Source: Nepenthes gracilis (taxonomy: Eukaryota > Streptophyta > Magnoliopsida > Caryophyllales > Nepenthaceae). Taken from it: 64,000 nucleotides of DNA. The stretch is from assembly GCA_033239525.1 (NCBI GenBank), contig BSYO01000005.1:1646001-1710000 (forward strand), read 5' to 3'. Under the pieces are notes generated by a model. The model made no database searches, had not been told where the DNA came from, and was given only the letters and a program-made list of their open reading frames with translations. The position numbers and the translations under genes are program-made. How positions within the stretch are numbered: position 1 is the first letter of the stretch; every line of letters starts with the position of its first letter. This document shows, piece after piece, positions 12,348 to 25,262 of the stretch.

Positions 12348-13344
12348 TGTTGCGTTCTAGGTCCATGGTTGTCGTACGGATTATGGGGCATTTGGACTTC
12401 TCGTCGTCCTGAAGTGATCTTGAACGGGTCCGATCTTCGTCTCTGTAAACCTGAGACCTGCACAATACAACTAACAAATAAAAGGTCAAAAGCCCAGCGA
12501 AATTTTTTTGACCGAAAACATTCCGACACTCAAATCAGCAAACTTTTCGCAATAAAGGAAATAAGGGTTATGCACGCTTAGAGATACGCGGGAGTATGTT
12601 GTGAACGTGCAAGAAGCGCGTGAATGTAAGAATAGGAGATTGATGGGCGGATGAGGGAAGCCTGGCTCCCGGAATGCACAACGGTGGGTGGCTAACTGCG
12701 GCCACCTGTGTTACGCCGGAGAAAAGCGGTAGCTGGCTATATTTATGAGAGCTTGCGCATGTAGGGGCGTATGTCTAGGTGCCAGGCTGCTATTTCTCTC
12801 GGTGGTCAGTTGGTCGAGTTGACCGAAGTAGGATGCGAGGATCCTCTTTCTTGCCAAAGCTTGCTCTCAGAGTGCCTTGGAAGTTCTCTTTGTGATCTCC
12901 TCTCTTTTTCTCCCTCTCTCCCTCTGTGAACAAGAGGGGAATTTATAGCTCCTCCGATTGGAGCCCTTGGCGTGAGAATCCTTCTTACAAGAATCCGTTG
13001 ACCGCTGACCGTTAACGGTAATCGCCGGTGTGTCAGTTGTCACCTTGTGATGGCAGGTAGACCGTTGGACGTCGTAGGGCACGCTTAGTTCGCTTATTAC
13101 GCCTGGATTGGTCGGAGAGTTGCAGGTAGCGGCGCATGTCGCAGCTGGCAGCGCTGACCTTCCCCAGTTGGCTTGCTTTTTCTGTTGCCTGTCAGCCGCA
13201 TTAATGAGCTGTAGACAATTCCTATTGGCCGCGCGTCTAGGCTGCCACGTAGGTTATTTCTGGATATGGGCCGAACCTGTAGTGTGGGCCGGTGCTCCTT
13301 GAATTGGGCTAGGAATATTTTGGGCCTTCATATCGGACCCAACA
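12348..13344 (-). mobile_element. Solo LTR in duplication copy B
   Basis: Counterpart of 6245-7213, with the same TGTTG...CAACA ends and the same ACATT/ACCTT flanks. The promoter motif is CTATAAAT at 12948-12941 (minus). The leader motif is better preserved here (plus-strand TTCCGACACTCAAATC, 12521-12536). W-box cores occur at about 12820 and 12992-13012. Confidence 0.7.
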
Positions 13345-14430
13345 ACCTTAAATAATTTTAATTAAATATTCATAATTCAAAAACTCATTATTCTGCTGTG
13401 ATGAGCTAACATTAAAAACCCATACCTAGTTGGAATTATAAACTATAACTAGTCTTCATAAAATCATATCTATTAACAATTGTCGATTAGCAATACAACA
13501 ATAAACTTGAGTTTGAAAGGCCAACTTATAACGAATTTGATTATTCTTTTAGACCCAATTAATTTTATAATTTTAAATTTTAATTTTTACTGTAACTTAA
13601 CCATAAATATATCTAGTTTAAACACACATTCACATCCTTTTTCTAAAGAGAATGACAGTACATTCACATCACTTTTAAAAGTAAATCTTAAAGCATGGTC
13701 AATGTTTGTGCATTGCTTTTATAAATCAGGGCTGTGTATTTCACGACTCCTCCACATCCTTATTTGCAAAAGGGCTTTACCCATCATACAAGGAATCCGT
13801 TTCATACTAATTAATTAATTATGGGGGTGACTGAACAAATTAAATTTTAATAATTGCCGTGATATAAAAACGATAAATATTTTTATTATTTGTGTGGATA
13901 GACGGGTAAGATTTATAGTTGGTGGGGACAGTGTGTCTGCCGTGGAGCCTGCAACGTACGGCTCTTCCGCTTCTTCCGTCATTAAATGCTTATTGCATCG
14001 GGTATCGTGTCGAAGAAGCTTGCGATCAGCTTCCCGCAAAATATTTCGAGTTTCCCGCCAAAACACGGCCCGCACATTGACCGTCCTTTTCGTATTTATT
14101 TAATTTATTTTCCAATAAAATATTGGAGAGTCACCTTCGGCTTCAGCTAATTTTTAGAGATCCTCGTTTAATATCAGACCATATTATATATTCATTTATT
14201 AGTAATTTGGATTAGTTAAATTCAAGTGTGTATAAAATATATATTTAAATATATCATAGTCTTGGCTATCAACTTAAAAACTTTAATATTAAATATAAAA
14301 AAAATAAAAAAATGCAGACACGACTCCATTTTCTCACCTACTGTTGTTTGAATTTTGAACAACTTAACTGCGCCAACGGCTAATGTTCTGTGCAGCTCGG
14401 CTCACCTTTTGTTGGGTTGGAGATATCTTC

Positions 14431-14596
14431 ATCTCTTAAAAAAATACATGTTATTTTTTTATTATTTATTTTAAAATAAATAAGAATAATTTAATAATTA
14501 ATTTTTTATATTTTAAAATATAATTAAATATAATTATTTATTTAAAATTAATGTCTTAAATTTTTTTAAAAAATGAGCTCTATTTTTTTAAGAGGT
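14431..14596. mobile_element. Foldback/MITE candidate in copy B
   Basis: Counterpart of 8308-8473. Its right arm has one substitution (AAGAGGT for AAGAGAT), so the inverted repeat is no longer perfect. Confidence 0.48.
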
Positions 14597-17266
14597 AGTC
14601 CCTCCTCCCATAGGCTGAATAAAATTGAATTACTGACAAATAATTAAGAATTTATTAACATATATAAGTATTATAATTTTATATATTTCAGTTATGTTTT
14701 ATTAAATAAGTTATTTTTTTGAATTAATATGGTTTTAATTAAAGGATAATATTTATATAATTAAAAATTAGCTTTTTTAAATAATAAAATTATCTATTAT
14801 AATTACATATATAAAGAATGCAATTTTTTAACATAAGGCAAGTTACAGGTTTTTAGGCATTTAGCCTTCAAATTTAAAATCCCTTAACTTCCCATTTTAT
14901 TTTTCCTGAATATGAAAGTTCAGCCTTTTATAAAAATTACAAACCATCCTCTTCATAAAATTTTTACTACTCTCACAAAGATTGAGATATAAATATGAAA
15001 AAATAGAAATCAGTTTTAAGTTTTTTTTTTTTTTAAAAAAAGCCTAATCGTAGATTTATATATGATATAATATTTAATTTTACACTCTGTATTGTGAAAT
15101 AATGTAATGTTTAATTCATCTCTCGCCTCACTTGAGCATCACACTTTAAATTTTGCTTGAACAACATTTGTTTAAGTATGATTTTAGGTATTAACATTTT
15201 TGTGTTGATATTTTGTATATTATTACAAAATTATCATCATAATATTACTTATATGATAAATTTGTTAATATTCCCAATAATATCCTAACTATAATATTTG
15301 CTAGCTGTATAACTGTTCCATTAAACTTAACCGCGTATCTCATATTTTAACTCAATGATTTTGCGACATTATGTGTTAAATTTGATTAGTTACACCATAT
15401 TATGATTGGTCTAAAGGTTCACCAATTTTATATAACTGACCAAGTTAAAATGATCAATTAGTAACATTGGTTAAACAAATGTTATTATTTAAATATAATA
15501 AATTCATTTAAAATTAAAAAAACATATCATTTTTTTATTTCTAAGTGAAAAAAAATCACCGTAATAATTCATTAATGTGTTGCGATTATAACCAAATTTA
15601 GATTATAATAACATAATTTACGTTTATGTTTCTTGACAAGTTTGTTTATACAAAGCGCTAACTTACAATATTTTCTTATTATTAAAGTTCTTTTTTTACT
15701 TTATTTGCTCGTTTGTCTTTTCACTCCATAACAAAACTAATTTTTCAGGATAATTTGAATAAGTTCAACTTTATATGGATCTTATATTTCCCCTCTCAGT
15801 CGAGAAATATATTATTATAACTAATTCAAATAGCGTGAAAGAAAGGTATATGTCAAACTCATAGAAACTATTGAATAGATTAAATATTTTATCTAGCAAA
15901 TAATATTAACTTAATGTTTTTTGAAAATTAATAATGCAAGTTTTTTTTTTAAATTATTGAAATTTATTTTTGTTCTGTAAATGAGTTTCTTATGAGGATA
16001 TTAATGACCCAGCTAACCACCATAAAGTTTGATAATAGTCATAGCATGCATGAACATATTTTAGAAATAACAAATCTAGATGCAAAACTCACGGCTGTTT
16101 AGTGTGAAAGCGAATGAGTGTAATGCAAGTTTTCAAAATATAATTTAATACATTAATAATTAATTCGATGTGATAAAAATTTGATAAAAAATTTTAATTC
16201 GATTGAAAAAAATTAAATATAGAGTAGTTTGAGAGGAAATGTAACATGTATCCATGAGTGTGTTTTAGATTGTAATACATAATACATATTTATTATAATA
16301 TCACAACGTTTGACATGTATCTAATAAGCATTTTTACGTAAGCAAAAAATAGCCGTCAAGCCTAGTTTGTGTATGATTGATGTATGTCGCCTCTTATTAA
16401 AATAATTTTTAGCTTTTCTTTTTAGTGCATTTCTTATAAAATTTTACGAGAAAATAGAAAAAAGAATGGAAAGAGAGAGAGAATTAGAAAGCCAATTTGT
16501 AATGATTTTGAACAATTCTTAATAAATTTAAATTAAGATAAATATATTAAACTTATTCCTTTATCTGTTATTAAATTTAAAAAACATATATAATAATTTT
16601 ATGCATACATATGATAATTTTATTTTTTTAATATAATATTATATGCATAGTAGATTTGCTTCAATTTTATGATATTTAAAGGTTTGAGTCTTAGTTTAAA
16701 CATGTTATTTTAAAATTTTAAAAAAATTATTCCTACATACCTCTTTTTAAATAAGTATATGTGAGAACTTTTGTTGTGATCCAGACCTAATTTACTTGAC
16801 CTGCCTAGAATTAACCATATAAAAAAAGTTAAATTATAAGTAATTTTTATAAATATATCATAGAATATAATATTTTTATTAAATAATAAACTTCTTAAAA
16901 TATGAGATAAGGTAATGTCAATAATATAAAAATTTTCTAAAAACATAGTTTTGATAAAAATATTCAAAAGCTAACAACCAATAAAGAAGCCACAATAATC
17001 TCTTGTCATGAAACTTTTAAATTTTAAAATTGTCTCTACCTAAAATCTTAACAGTAAATACACAACCTATTCTAACCTACTATTAACCCCCTACTTTGGA
17101 GACAATAAAAAAATAAGGGTTAATCAAATACCCAAATAAATTTGATAATAACTAAATTTAAAATAGCATCTCAACTAAAAATATCAATATAAGTAAAATT
17201 AATAATAATATGAGATAAATTAATAATTATTTAAAATTTAACTCTATATTGTAATTACGACTCAAA

Positions 17267-19530
17267 AGTCACATGATAATTGAATATTATGAATGTAATT
17301 TTGATTCTATTAAATTCGAATATTAATAAGGGTATAGGTTTTATTAAACATATATCAACAGAAGTGTCAACTATATAAAATATTATAATAATTTTTTAAA
17401 ATCTCATAGGTCACTCTAAATCAATTACTACGCGCCTGTCACCGATAACTAGGCAAATTCATAGGATATCAAATTTTGTAAATTTGACAAGTAACTAGTT
17501 ATATGATATTATAATATATTACCACTTGTAGTGCACAAGTATTAAATTTAATATTGATGAATAATATTCTCATTACATCGTCAGATAAATTCAGAATATA
17601 TCGCACACGAATTCCTGTGGTTCAATCAGAATCTACGTCAAAATAGGCATAAAGTACTCAATTTTAATGCAGAGAAATAATATTTCCGCTTAAATTGAAC
17701 TGTGGATCCAAACTCAAGCTCAGATTTTTTTTTTATTTATGTTATTAGAATCAAACCTTAATCTAAATAGCATTAATATTGATTTTCAGATTTGACGGTA
17801 AAATAGCTCTGATAATTTCAAATTCAAAGATTAAGAAATCACGCTCTGAGGTTAACATACATTTGTACGATGGAATATATTAGAATATAAAATAATTGTT
17901 TTTTAGGGTCTAAAATATTGAATTATTGCGTGGTGAAGAGACTCATTTCAAAGAATAATAGTTACCAAAGCAGTAAGAGTAAGCCATAGTAGCATAGGAC
18001 AATTTAATAGAGTTCCCTCGTATGACCTACCTCCACAGTCGAAATTACTGGCCACTGCTTCCATAGCTGGACAAGAGATATTATTTATTCATACAATGTG
18101 CAGAAGAAAAATTTTCGATCACTCCATAGTCTCTATCAGCAGCTATTGTAGTGTCCGCGGTGATGATAACAATCACCACAAATAGATTATTTATCTCTGT
18201 AAATCAAATAGTATAATATTTATTCCATTTGTATTCCAATTATACATTATTCACGTATAGCCTAAATTTACTCATAATTTACTCTATTCTAATAACAAAG
18301 ACAATTCTATTGTGAGGCTATGTCGGGTCAAGTACTGAACTAGACACGATCAAACTACTCACTTGCAGAAACAAGAAAGAGTTGTTTTTCTCGTGCAGTG
18401 TTAACGTCTCCTTGAAACACTAACCTCATTAGGTGCGGACAAAAGTAATAAGAAATACGTTTCGTAAGGTGATATTACCTCAATACAAGTATGGAGAAAT
18501 CAATAAAGGAGGAAGAGATTTCAGTTATGCTTGATACATCTAAGGATAACGAGCTGACTTGCTTTGATTTAGGGTCTCATAGAGATTTCTTCGGGTGCTT
18601 TTTTAAAATGAAAAGATCAGTATTACAAAATATACCCGAATCATAATAACTTGCTTATGCTCCAATAAATCAAGAAATTTTTTGGTACAACTATGAAATA
18701 CCAACGGCAAAATGATAGGCTCATTCACAATCTTGTTAACAATTTTATGTTAGTTAAACGTATTGATAAAAAAGTACAAAATATTGAATATTAAGAAGAA
18801 ATCATGATGACTTATAAATATATATTGGCTTATGATATAATAGTTTGGATTTTTAGGTCTAAATGATATCTAATACATATAAGTAAATTTTATAAATATC
18901 AGTGCCTACGTCTTCGAAAAGTCTGAAAGTATTAAAAGTTCAATGAGAACAAAATTTTGGCAAGATTGGGAGTTTCAAGTTTGGCGGGATAAGGTTCTTT
19001 CTCGGTGTTTGTCAAGAGTTTTGAACCTCAACCATTACTGGGAGCCCAAATATGTATGTGTTCGAATAGATGATATAACATTAACTCATCCTTGACGGTT
19101 TAGTATGGCATTTTCAACTACCAAACTATTCAGAACTTGTTAGGAAACTTCATAATCTAATTTGGATTTTTGGGTTATTAGAATATGGCAATCTAATTCG
19201 GATTAGATTTGGACCTTGTGGGGTGGTTTTTTTTTTATGTCAAAAAGCCAATCTATCATATATCAAAAGCTACTAAGTAAGGATTAAAAATAATTTTACA
19301 CATTCACACACCTTTCACACGAATGTCCATTTAGCCAATGTGGATCAAGTATAGATAGTTCATATGAAAAACTAGGTCTCTAATATTATGGGTGGTTTTA
19401 GGAAACAACGAAAACTGATTGACCCTAAATTTAAGCTATTAGATGGATGTTTAACAGTAAACACTAAATACTGCATATCACTATGTAGTAATGAGATCTC
19501 AGAGACACGGAAGGTTACCTATCCCTTCTT
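17267..19530. other. No gene recognised (17.3-19.5 kb)
   Basis: AT-rich DNA with frequent stops in all frames. A moderately GC-richer block at about 18000-18600 shows no coding or LTR hallmark I can defend. Confidence 0.4.
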
Positions 19531-19539
19531 CCAGGACTT

Positions 19540-19890
19540 CGTTGTTCTATAGGCAAACACCTTTGACATATCCTTATACTCAGTATTGCAGCAAGCAACC
19601 TGACTGAAATCGGCAGGCATACTGAGATTTTTGCTTTCGGAGTGGCTGTTGACATCTTCTACCCAGTAAAACGTATGATATTGTTGTTGCTGTGAATGTT
19701 AAGTTTCATCATTTGGTCATCTTCCCATATTAAAAGAGTTATTGCATGGCTCCACACATCTCGTTTCCAACAATCTTCTAGGCTTTCAGCCAGAAAATAG
19801 ATTTGCGTGTGCATCTGGACTATAGGGCTTATCCCTAGTTATTGAAAAACATAGCTCCTTTAATTTCCTCCTCATTCACAACCCCACAAA
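19540..19890 (-). pseudogene. LINE (L1-type) reverse transcriptase relic, N-terminal part
   Basis: On the minus strand, VNEEEIKGAMF (about 19874-19848) is followed by a decayed DKPYSPDA segment and then, about 240 bp on, by ADFSQVACCNTEYKDMSKVF (about 19610-19560). In plant L1 elements these correspond to the conserved EEI..A.F, DKAPGPDG and DFRPI(A/S)CCN..YK..SK blocks. Stops and frameshifts separate the pieces. No endonuclease or poly-A tail was found nearby, so it is a truncated fossil. It may extend up to about 20040. Confidence 0.62.
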
Positions 19891-20385
19891 GATCATATTA
19901 TTGCTGTTGGAGAAGAGCGGGCTCTCTAGCAAAGACACACTTAACAGCTGGTGTGAGCTAGACCTCTTTCAACCCTTTCTTGCTTAATCTGCATCTCATC
20001 AGTAATCTTCCCCTTGATCCTGCAACAAAAGATTCTTAATTCTCTCTCTTTTCAGTAGACAAAAATAATGCGTGAAGGGACTTAGAAGAGTAAGCTCTTC
20101 ACAGGTGATAAAATTGAATATATAAATGCAGTGTTAGTATGAGAGATGAGTTTTGTCATTCACCCATTGACGTATGGAATTTACTTATAGAAAATAATAT
20201 CGAATTAGAAGGTTATTTGATGTTGAGGGAGAGGATGAAAAGGAAAGTGGGAGAAGAAGCACATAGGGAAAGAGAGGAGGAAGAATGGAGAATAGGTAAA
20301 ACAAAGAGAGAGAAGATACCAATGAGAGAAGGGACGGGGAGCCAACACCAGGCGAAGGGTCATATGCATTACTTCAGTTATTAAT

Positions 20386-21162
20386 TGTTGGGTTATGAAT
20401 TATTTTCGTGTGGATCATACCAGTTTGACGTATTATTTAGTGGTTCGAATGAGATTATATGGATATCGTACTAATATTATGGATTTTCTAAATTAGAAGA
20501 GATTTGATTCTATTTTATTAGGAAATATTTGACTTGATTAAAGAAATATTTGGTGAAATTATTTTTTAATTTAGAGAATCGTTAATTAAAAAATTATATT
20601 TATTTTTTCATTAACCTAAGTCGGAGGTATCCATTCAAACAATCAAGTAGTCATTAATGAGTTGAATGAAAAAGGACAGAAAGAGAGAAGAAAAATGTTC
20701 GTGAATCCGGAAGAATTTTGAATCGTATTTCAATATTCGTATTTCAATATTTGCTGACCTTAAATATGTTATTCCTGGAGTTATGAAGAACGTCTTTATC
20801 AGTCATATTTCTATTATTTCATCTTATATTTAATATTATTTGATCTATTTGTTACAATGTGTCTAATTTTTGTATTTATAAGGTTTGCATAACTATTGTT
20901 ATAAGGTATCTAGTCCTTGTATTTGTAGGGCCTGTGTAACCATTGTTATAAAGTGTTTAATCATTATATTTGTGGCGTTTATGGAACCAACACTTTTGTA
21001 GTTAATTTATTTAGACGTATCATTTCGTGATTTTTTCTTTCATTTTAAAAGGATTGATCACATAAAAATTATATCTTACTCAATTATTTGTGATTATTAT
21101 TTACTCGTGGTATGTTATCGAATATTTTCTTACAGTTCTAAAAAACAATTCAGGTCTTAACA
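20386..21162 (+). mobile_element. Copia-type LTR followed by primer-binding site (element otherwise lost)
   Basis: Ends TGTTG...TTAACA, followed by AGTAGTATCAGAGATC, a one-base variant of the initiator tRNA-Met site (21165-21176). That marks it as a 5' LTR with the start of an internal region. About 300 bp of AT-rich leader follows, then nothing recognisable as gag-pol, and no 3' LTR. Confidence 0.65.
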
Positions 21163-21164
21163 AG

Positions 21165-21209
21165 TAGTATCAGAGATCTTGCTAATATTAATAAGTGGTA
21201 TTAGAAATC
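21165..21209 (+). other. Primer-binding site with a second copy
   Basis: TAGTATCAGAGATCTT at 21165, then AGTGGTATTAGAAATCTT at 21194. The second keeps the TGGTAT core lost in the first, so the segment was probably duplicated in tandem. Confidence 0.5.
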
Positions 21210-21579
21210 TTACAGATCCCAACATTAATAATTATTAAGGGTTACATATATCTCTAAATTCATAAAAATAAGAAAATTATAATTATAAAATGAGAAAATT
21301 TTGATAGTAAGAGAATATTAATAGTGATATTAAAAAACTTCAATAATAAGAAAATTTCAGTTAAAAAAAGAAATCCTAATAATAAGGGGACCATAATAAT
21401 TTAAAAAACCCTAGTGATTGTGAATCTTTAAAAAATTGTTGGATGGAATAAAATCATTATGAGGAAAAAAGTTTGAAGGAGCTATAAAATATGACTTGCA
21501 TTTAAAGTGTGGCAGATATGAATGAAGGCTACACGTAAGAACAGAAGTTTTCAGATTTTGCATTATGGTTAAATATATT

Positions 21580-22337
21580 TGATATGTCATTGGATCCGAA
21601 TTATTGAATGAATAGCGAAGCCACTTAATTCGGGAGTTCGATTTGATACGGGTTTAATTTTCGTTACTCTGAATCTAAATTCTGTACACCACAACAAACG
21701 AACAAGAAGTTAAAGGAATGCGAGACTCGCTCTCTAATATATTCTCCAATACTCAAGTTAGTAATTTTTCTATATTGAAGAGAAAGAAAGAAAAAATAAA
21801 TATATGAATGTAAATGTGAACGGTGACAGAGCGTTGAATGGAGGGCCATGCTCCAATGAGTGCGCTTAAAAGTGTGAGCGGCTTTTAGATGATGCAGTCG
21901 TAGAGAGAGCGGCTTTTAATGAGGTATATTCAAAAGCTCGAGTGGCTTTTTCTTCTAACCAAGATTCCCACTTTTCCTATGGAGGAAAGGAGTACATTTA
22001 TAAAGAAGGTGTCAGTTTAGCCGCCTTTGAGTGTTATGACTTTGCAATTATGTGGGTCATAAGAGATGTTATATTGGTAACCATCACTTGTTATTATTCG
22101 CTGAGCTGTAATAATTATCGGTTACTGATCTGGTGTAGTAATTGCCGGTTACAACCCATCGATTAACTCTAATGGTTCATTTATTGCTCGGCAATTTCAA
22201 GTCGAATCACTTGTGCCAACCGTCGCGCCTTTTAAAGCTTGAGCCTTAAGGGTCTTTTGGTGGGCTGTCGGAGTTTGGGCACTCCTTCCTTCTGAGGAAT
22301 AGATTCTACGTCGGCTCGTAGATTGCCAAACCCATCA
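21580..22337 (-). mobile_element. Solo LTR, TGATG family
   Basis: Plus-strand ends TGATATG...CCCATCA, flanked by ATATT and ATATC (4 of 5). On the minus strand: TATAAATG at 22002-21995, then the leader motif ACTTGAGTATTGGAG (21758-21744), then TTCGGATCCA close to the end. The TTCGGATCCA block and terminal bases are shared with LTRs at 32896-34081 and 40152-41103. Confidence 0.6.
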
Positions 22338-24464
22338 ATATCATTAAGTTTATATTTAAAGTCTTTTAAGTTGAAGGGTAATATTTAATCAGGATATACT
22401 TCCGACTTGCATATAATCAAACTACAGACAAAAAAGAACTATAAAATAAAGCAAAATTCCAAACCATCGTCACAAAAAGAGAACGGTGTACAATGGGATT
22501 GGAGGAGTGCCCTTGACTGGAAGGATCAAGACCCCAAAACTTGAAGATAGGGCTTGTCCGAGAAGTAATAGGAAAGGTTAATGAACTAAGATGATTGCAA
22601 AAACACTGAAAGATCAAGTCTGCCGCATCTCTTGGGTCTGACACTCGCTCACCTTTGAAGACAATGTTGTTCATCGTTTTCTAAATAAAGTAAAATGAGG
22701 TGACAAGTACCCGTCTGAAAATTATAGCATTGTAGTTTGTCCTTTTTCATTTTAGACTAGCCTAAAAATCTCCCTAATGCCAGTCGCTGGAAGGCCTTCA
22801 GTATCTACTCCTACAACAGGTAAAATTCTCGACCGATCTAGACAAATCATAGTCGAAAAGAGATGAAGGTGGGTTTCTGCCTGTAACACACAATAGAAAG
22901 CAAAGAGGGTTGAATGTGGTAAAAATACAGACACGACCTTTCATATTCAATCACTCCTGTAAGCCAAATGATAAATGAGTGAGGTGAGATCTAGTTTGGA
23001 GCCCACAAGAAGTTGTGCCATTGCACCACAATTGACGAAGGTCGGAAAATCTTCAAGGCAGAACAGGAGCTGAGGACTCATTCACCTTAAGTCGCTAGAC
23101 CATCCTATCAGGGCATAAGAGGGAGTTCGGGTTATTGTGAGCCATATTAACAGAAGTGTTTCTAAGGATGGGTCTTGCTCATTCGGCCAGCATCCAAAAT
23201 TATTCAAGATGGTGCTCTTAATCCGAGAATATATGGCCAATAAATTCATCAATGAGTCAAGACAGCTAAATCGGAGGTTTAATACAAGCATTTCGAATCC
23301 GATCATTGGCCCATCTAAGATTCCTTTGACTATTTTACATTTCTTATTTTACAATATATATATTTACCTTTTACTTTTCTACTTTGGTTAAAATTATGAT
23401 TTTGGCCATATATGTGGTATTTCATACAAGTGCTAAGGACCGAACTCAACTATACCTCCACGTGAGTTTGTATTTTTTTACTGGTTAGAAAGTATTGTAT
23501 ATATTTCTTTTTTTTGTAGGGAAGAAAAGCATTAAACTTTTTATTATAAAATTTATCATTTAATATTTTGTTGAGAATCATTGTAAATAACTAAAGAAAA
23601 ATAATATATTTATATGTTCTAATATATTCAGACATACTTAAGGTATGTACCTATTCTTATAAGTAGCAAAAAAAAAATAATATTTGACATTATTTATAGA
23701 AAAAAATTTAGAAATGACTTGTTTATGAGTTTAAATAATAGTGTTTTGATTAAAATTATGGAGAATATGTGTAACCATTCCATAAAATTGATCTTTTAGT
23801 CATTGGTTCTCAGTTTAACTTGTTTTTGATTTTTGAGAGTTTACCTACATCAGGTTTGATATTTAAAATATTTTAACCATTGATACTTGTAGGTTTTGGA
23901 ACATTTTTCATATTTATCAAATTTTGGATATTGGATATTTGAGCCTTCGGTTTTGTCAAAATTATCCCTTACTAGATTTGGATTCATTTGATAATTGGAT
24001 ATTGGATGGCTTCGTACTTTGAATTATTTAATATTCGTATGTAAATTATAAATTTTAAGTATGAAATTATATTTAAATATTCGGTATGTTTAGACTTTTG
24101 ACTCGTCGGATGGATTTTATTATTTTTCGTCATTAGTTCTTTTTCATGGACACATTTTTGTTATTATATATATATATATATATATACATAATTGTTGAAT
24201 TTTAGATACATAATTATATCTTTTTTTTCAGTCTTTCACATTAGAGAATACTGGATACTTATAAAATTCGGCTAAAAGATATTTAAAAATTTTGTCTATT
24301 TATATTGGTGTTTAGATTTACATTTAAATTTGCATTTAGGATTATCATGTTAGTTGGATTGCTTAGATATTTTATTGTAATAGTTTGGATTTTATTAGAC
24401 ACTTTACCTTATGGGTTGTTTTATGTTAAATAGGTTTCTTTATTGTTTTTTGGAGAGAGGATTT
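22338..24464. other. No gene firmly recognised (22.3-24.5 kb)
   Basis: The left part (to about 23330) is moderately balanced in composition; a minus frame at 22674-22417 is discussed in the findings. From 23400 on it is AT-rich with a (TA)n run at 24164-24186. Confidence 0.4.
24164..24186. repeat. (TA)n microsatellite
   Basis: About 11 TA dinucleotides in AT-rich DNA. Confidence 0.9.
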
Positions 24465-24741
24465 GATGAGTCCGTCAGATTTTATATCTAATGTGTTATA
24501 TGTCCTTATTGCTACTTTAGTCTTTGAATTTGGCAATGTTCAACCCAACTTTAGGCATTTTATTTAAATTTGTTCATTTAAGAAAAAGTATATAATTTTA
24601 TATGATGAGTTCAGTCAGATTTTATATCTAATGTGTTACATGGCCTTATTGCTACTTTAGTCTTTGAATTTGGTAATGTTCAACCCGACTTTAAGCATTT
24701 TATTTAAATTTGTTCATTTAAAAAATATATATATAATTTTA
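24465..24741 (+). repeat. Tandem duplication, 139-bp unit, two copies
   Basis: Units start at GATGAG 24465 and 24604 and differ at scattered positions plus a small indel in the TA-rich tail. No coding content is seen. Confidence 0.85.
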
Positions 24742-25262
24742 TTCAAATTTATTTATCAGTAATTATTACCAACTCGTGTCGAGAATGTGACGAATTAAAA
24801 GTATAAAATCTCAACTTAAAAACAATATAGAAAGAAAACTCAAAAACTTTAGTAAAAAAAATGAATAATTTAACTTAAAATTTATAATAATCCTTCAAGA
24901 TTTTGCTCCCAAATTCCTTTATCTTCTTCCTCAAACTCTTCTCCTATTCTTTCATTTTTTTAGAAACTCAAAAAATATAGGCTAGAAAGGGGTAAAAACA
25001 TCTTATTTAGAAGATTTGCACTTGTGCACCAAACATGCATGTATCAAACGTGATGTATAATTTTAGTCTACTTCCATGCACCTATTAGGCACGTATTAAG
25101 ATTAGAGCCAATAGAACAAAAATAAACATGTGCCGTTGATGCACATATCAAGCACAAAAATACTTTTTCAAGCATACTAATATGTGGCTAGTGTGCCCCT
25201 TGATTTTAGTACTATGATTTAATATTTAATTTTTTTAAATTGATTTTGTAGTTAATCTTACT

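Larger units (their letters stand above)
11585..17266 (+). repeat. Direct segmental duplication, copy B
   Basis: Second copy of the segment at 5488-11125, same orientation, 44 bp longer. Extra length comes from many 1-bp homopolymer differences, about 28 bp in the LTR, and a small insertion near 15485-15496 (TTATTTAAATAT region). Identity is near-complete at both ends and lower at 14263-16130. Confidence 0.92.

Noticed and set aside
5488..17266. The duplicated segments as LTRs of a giant element
   Set aside because: No TG...CA ends, no primer-binding site after copy A, no pol in the spacer, and a 459-bp interior is far too short.
20139..20384. 81-codon charged plus frame (Glu/Arg/Lys-rich)
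   Set aside because: It arises from an A/G-rich tract just before a copia LTR. No conserved motif and no promoter.
24465..24741. CRISPR-like or regulatory array
   Set aside because: Only two adjacent 139-bp units without spacers: a simple tandem duplication.
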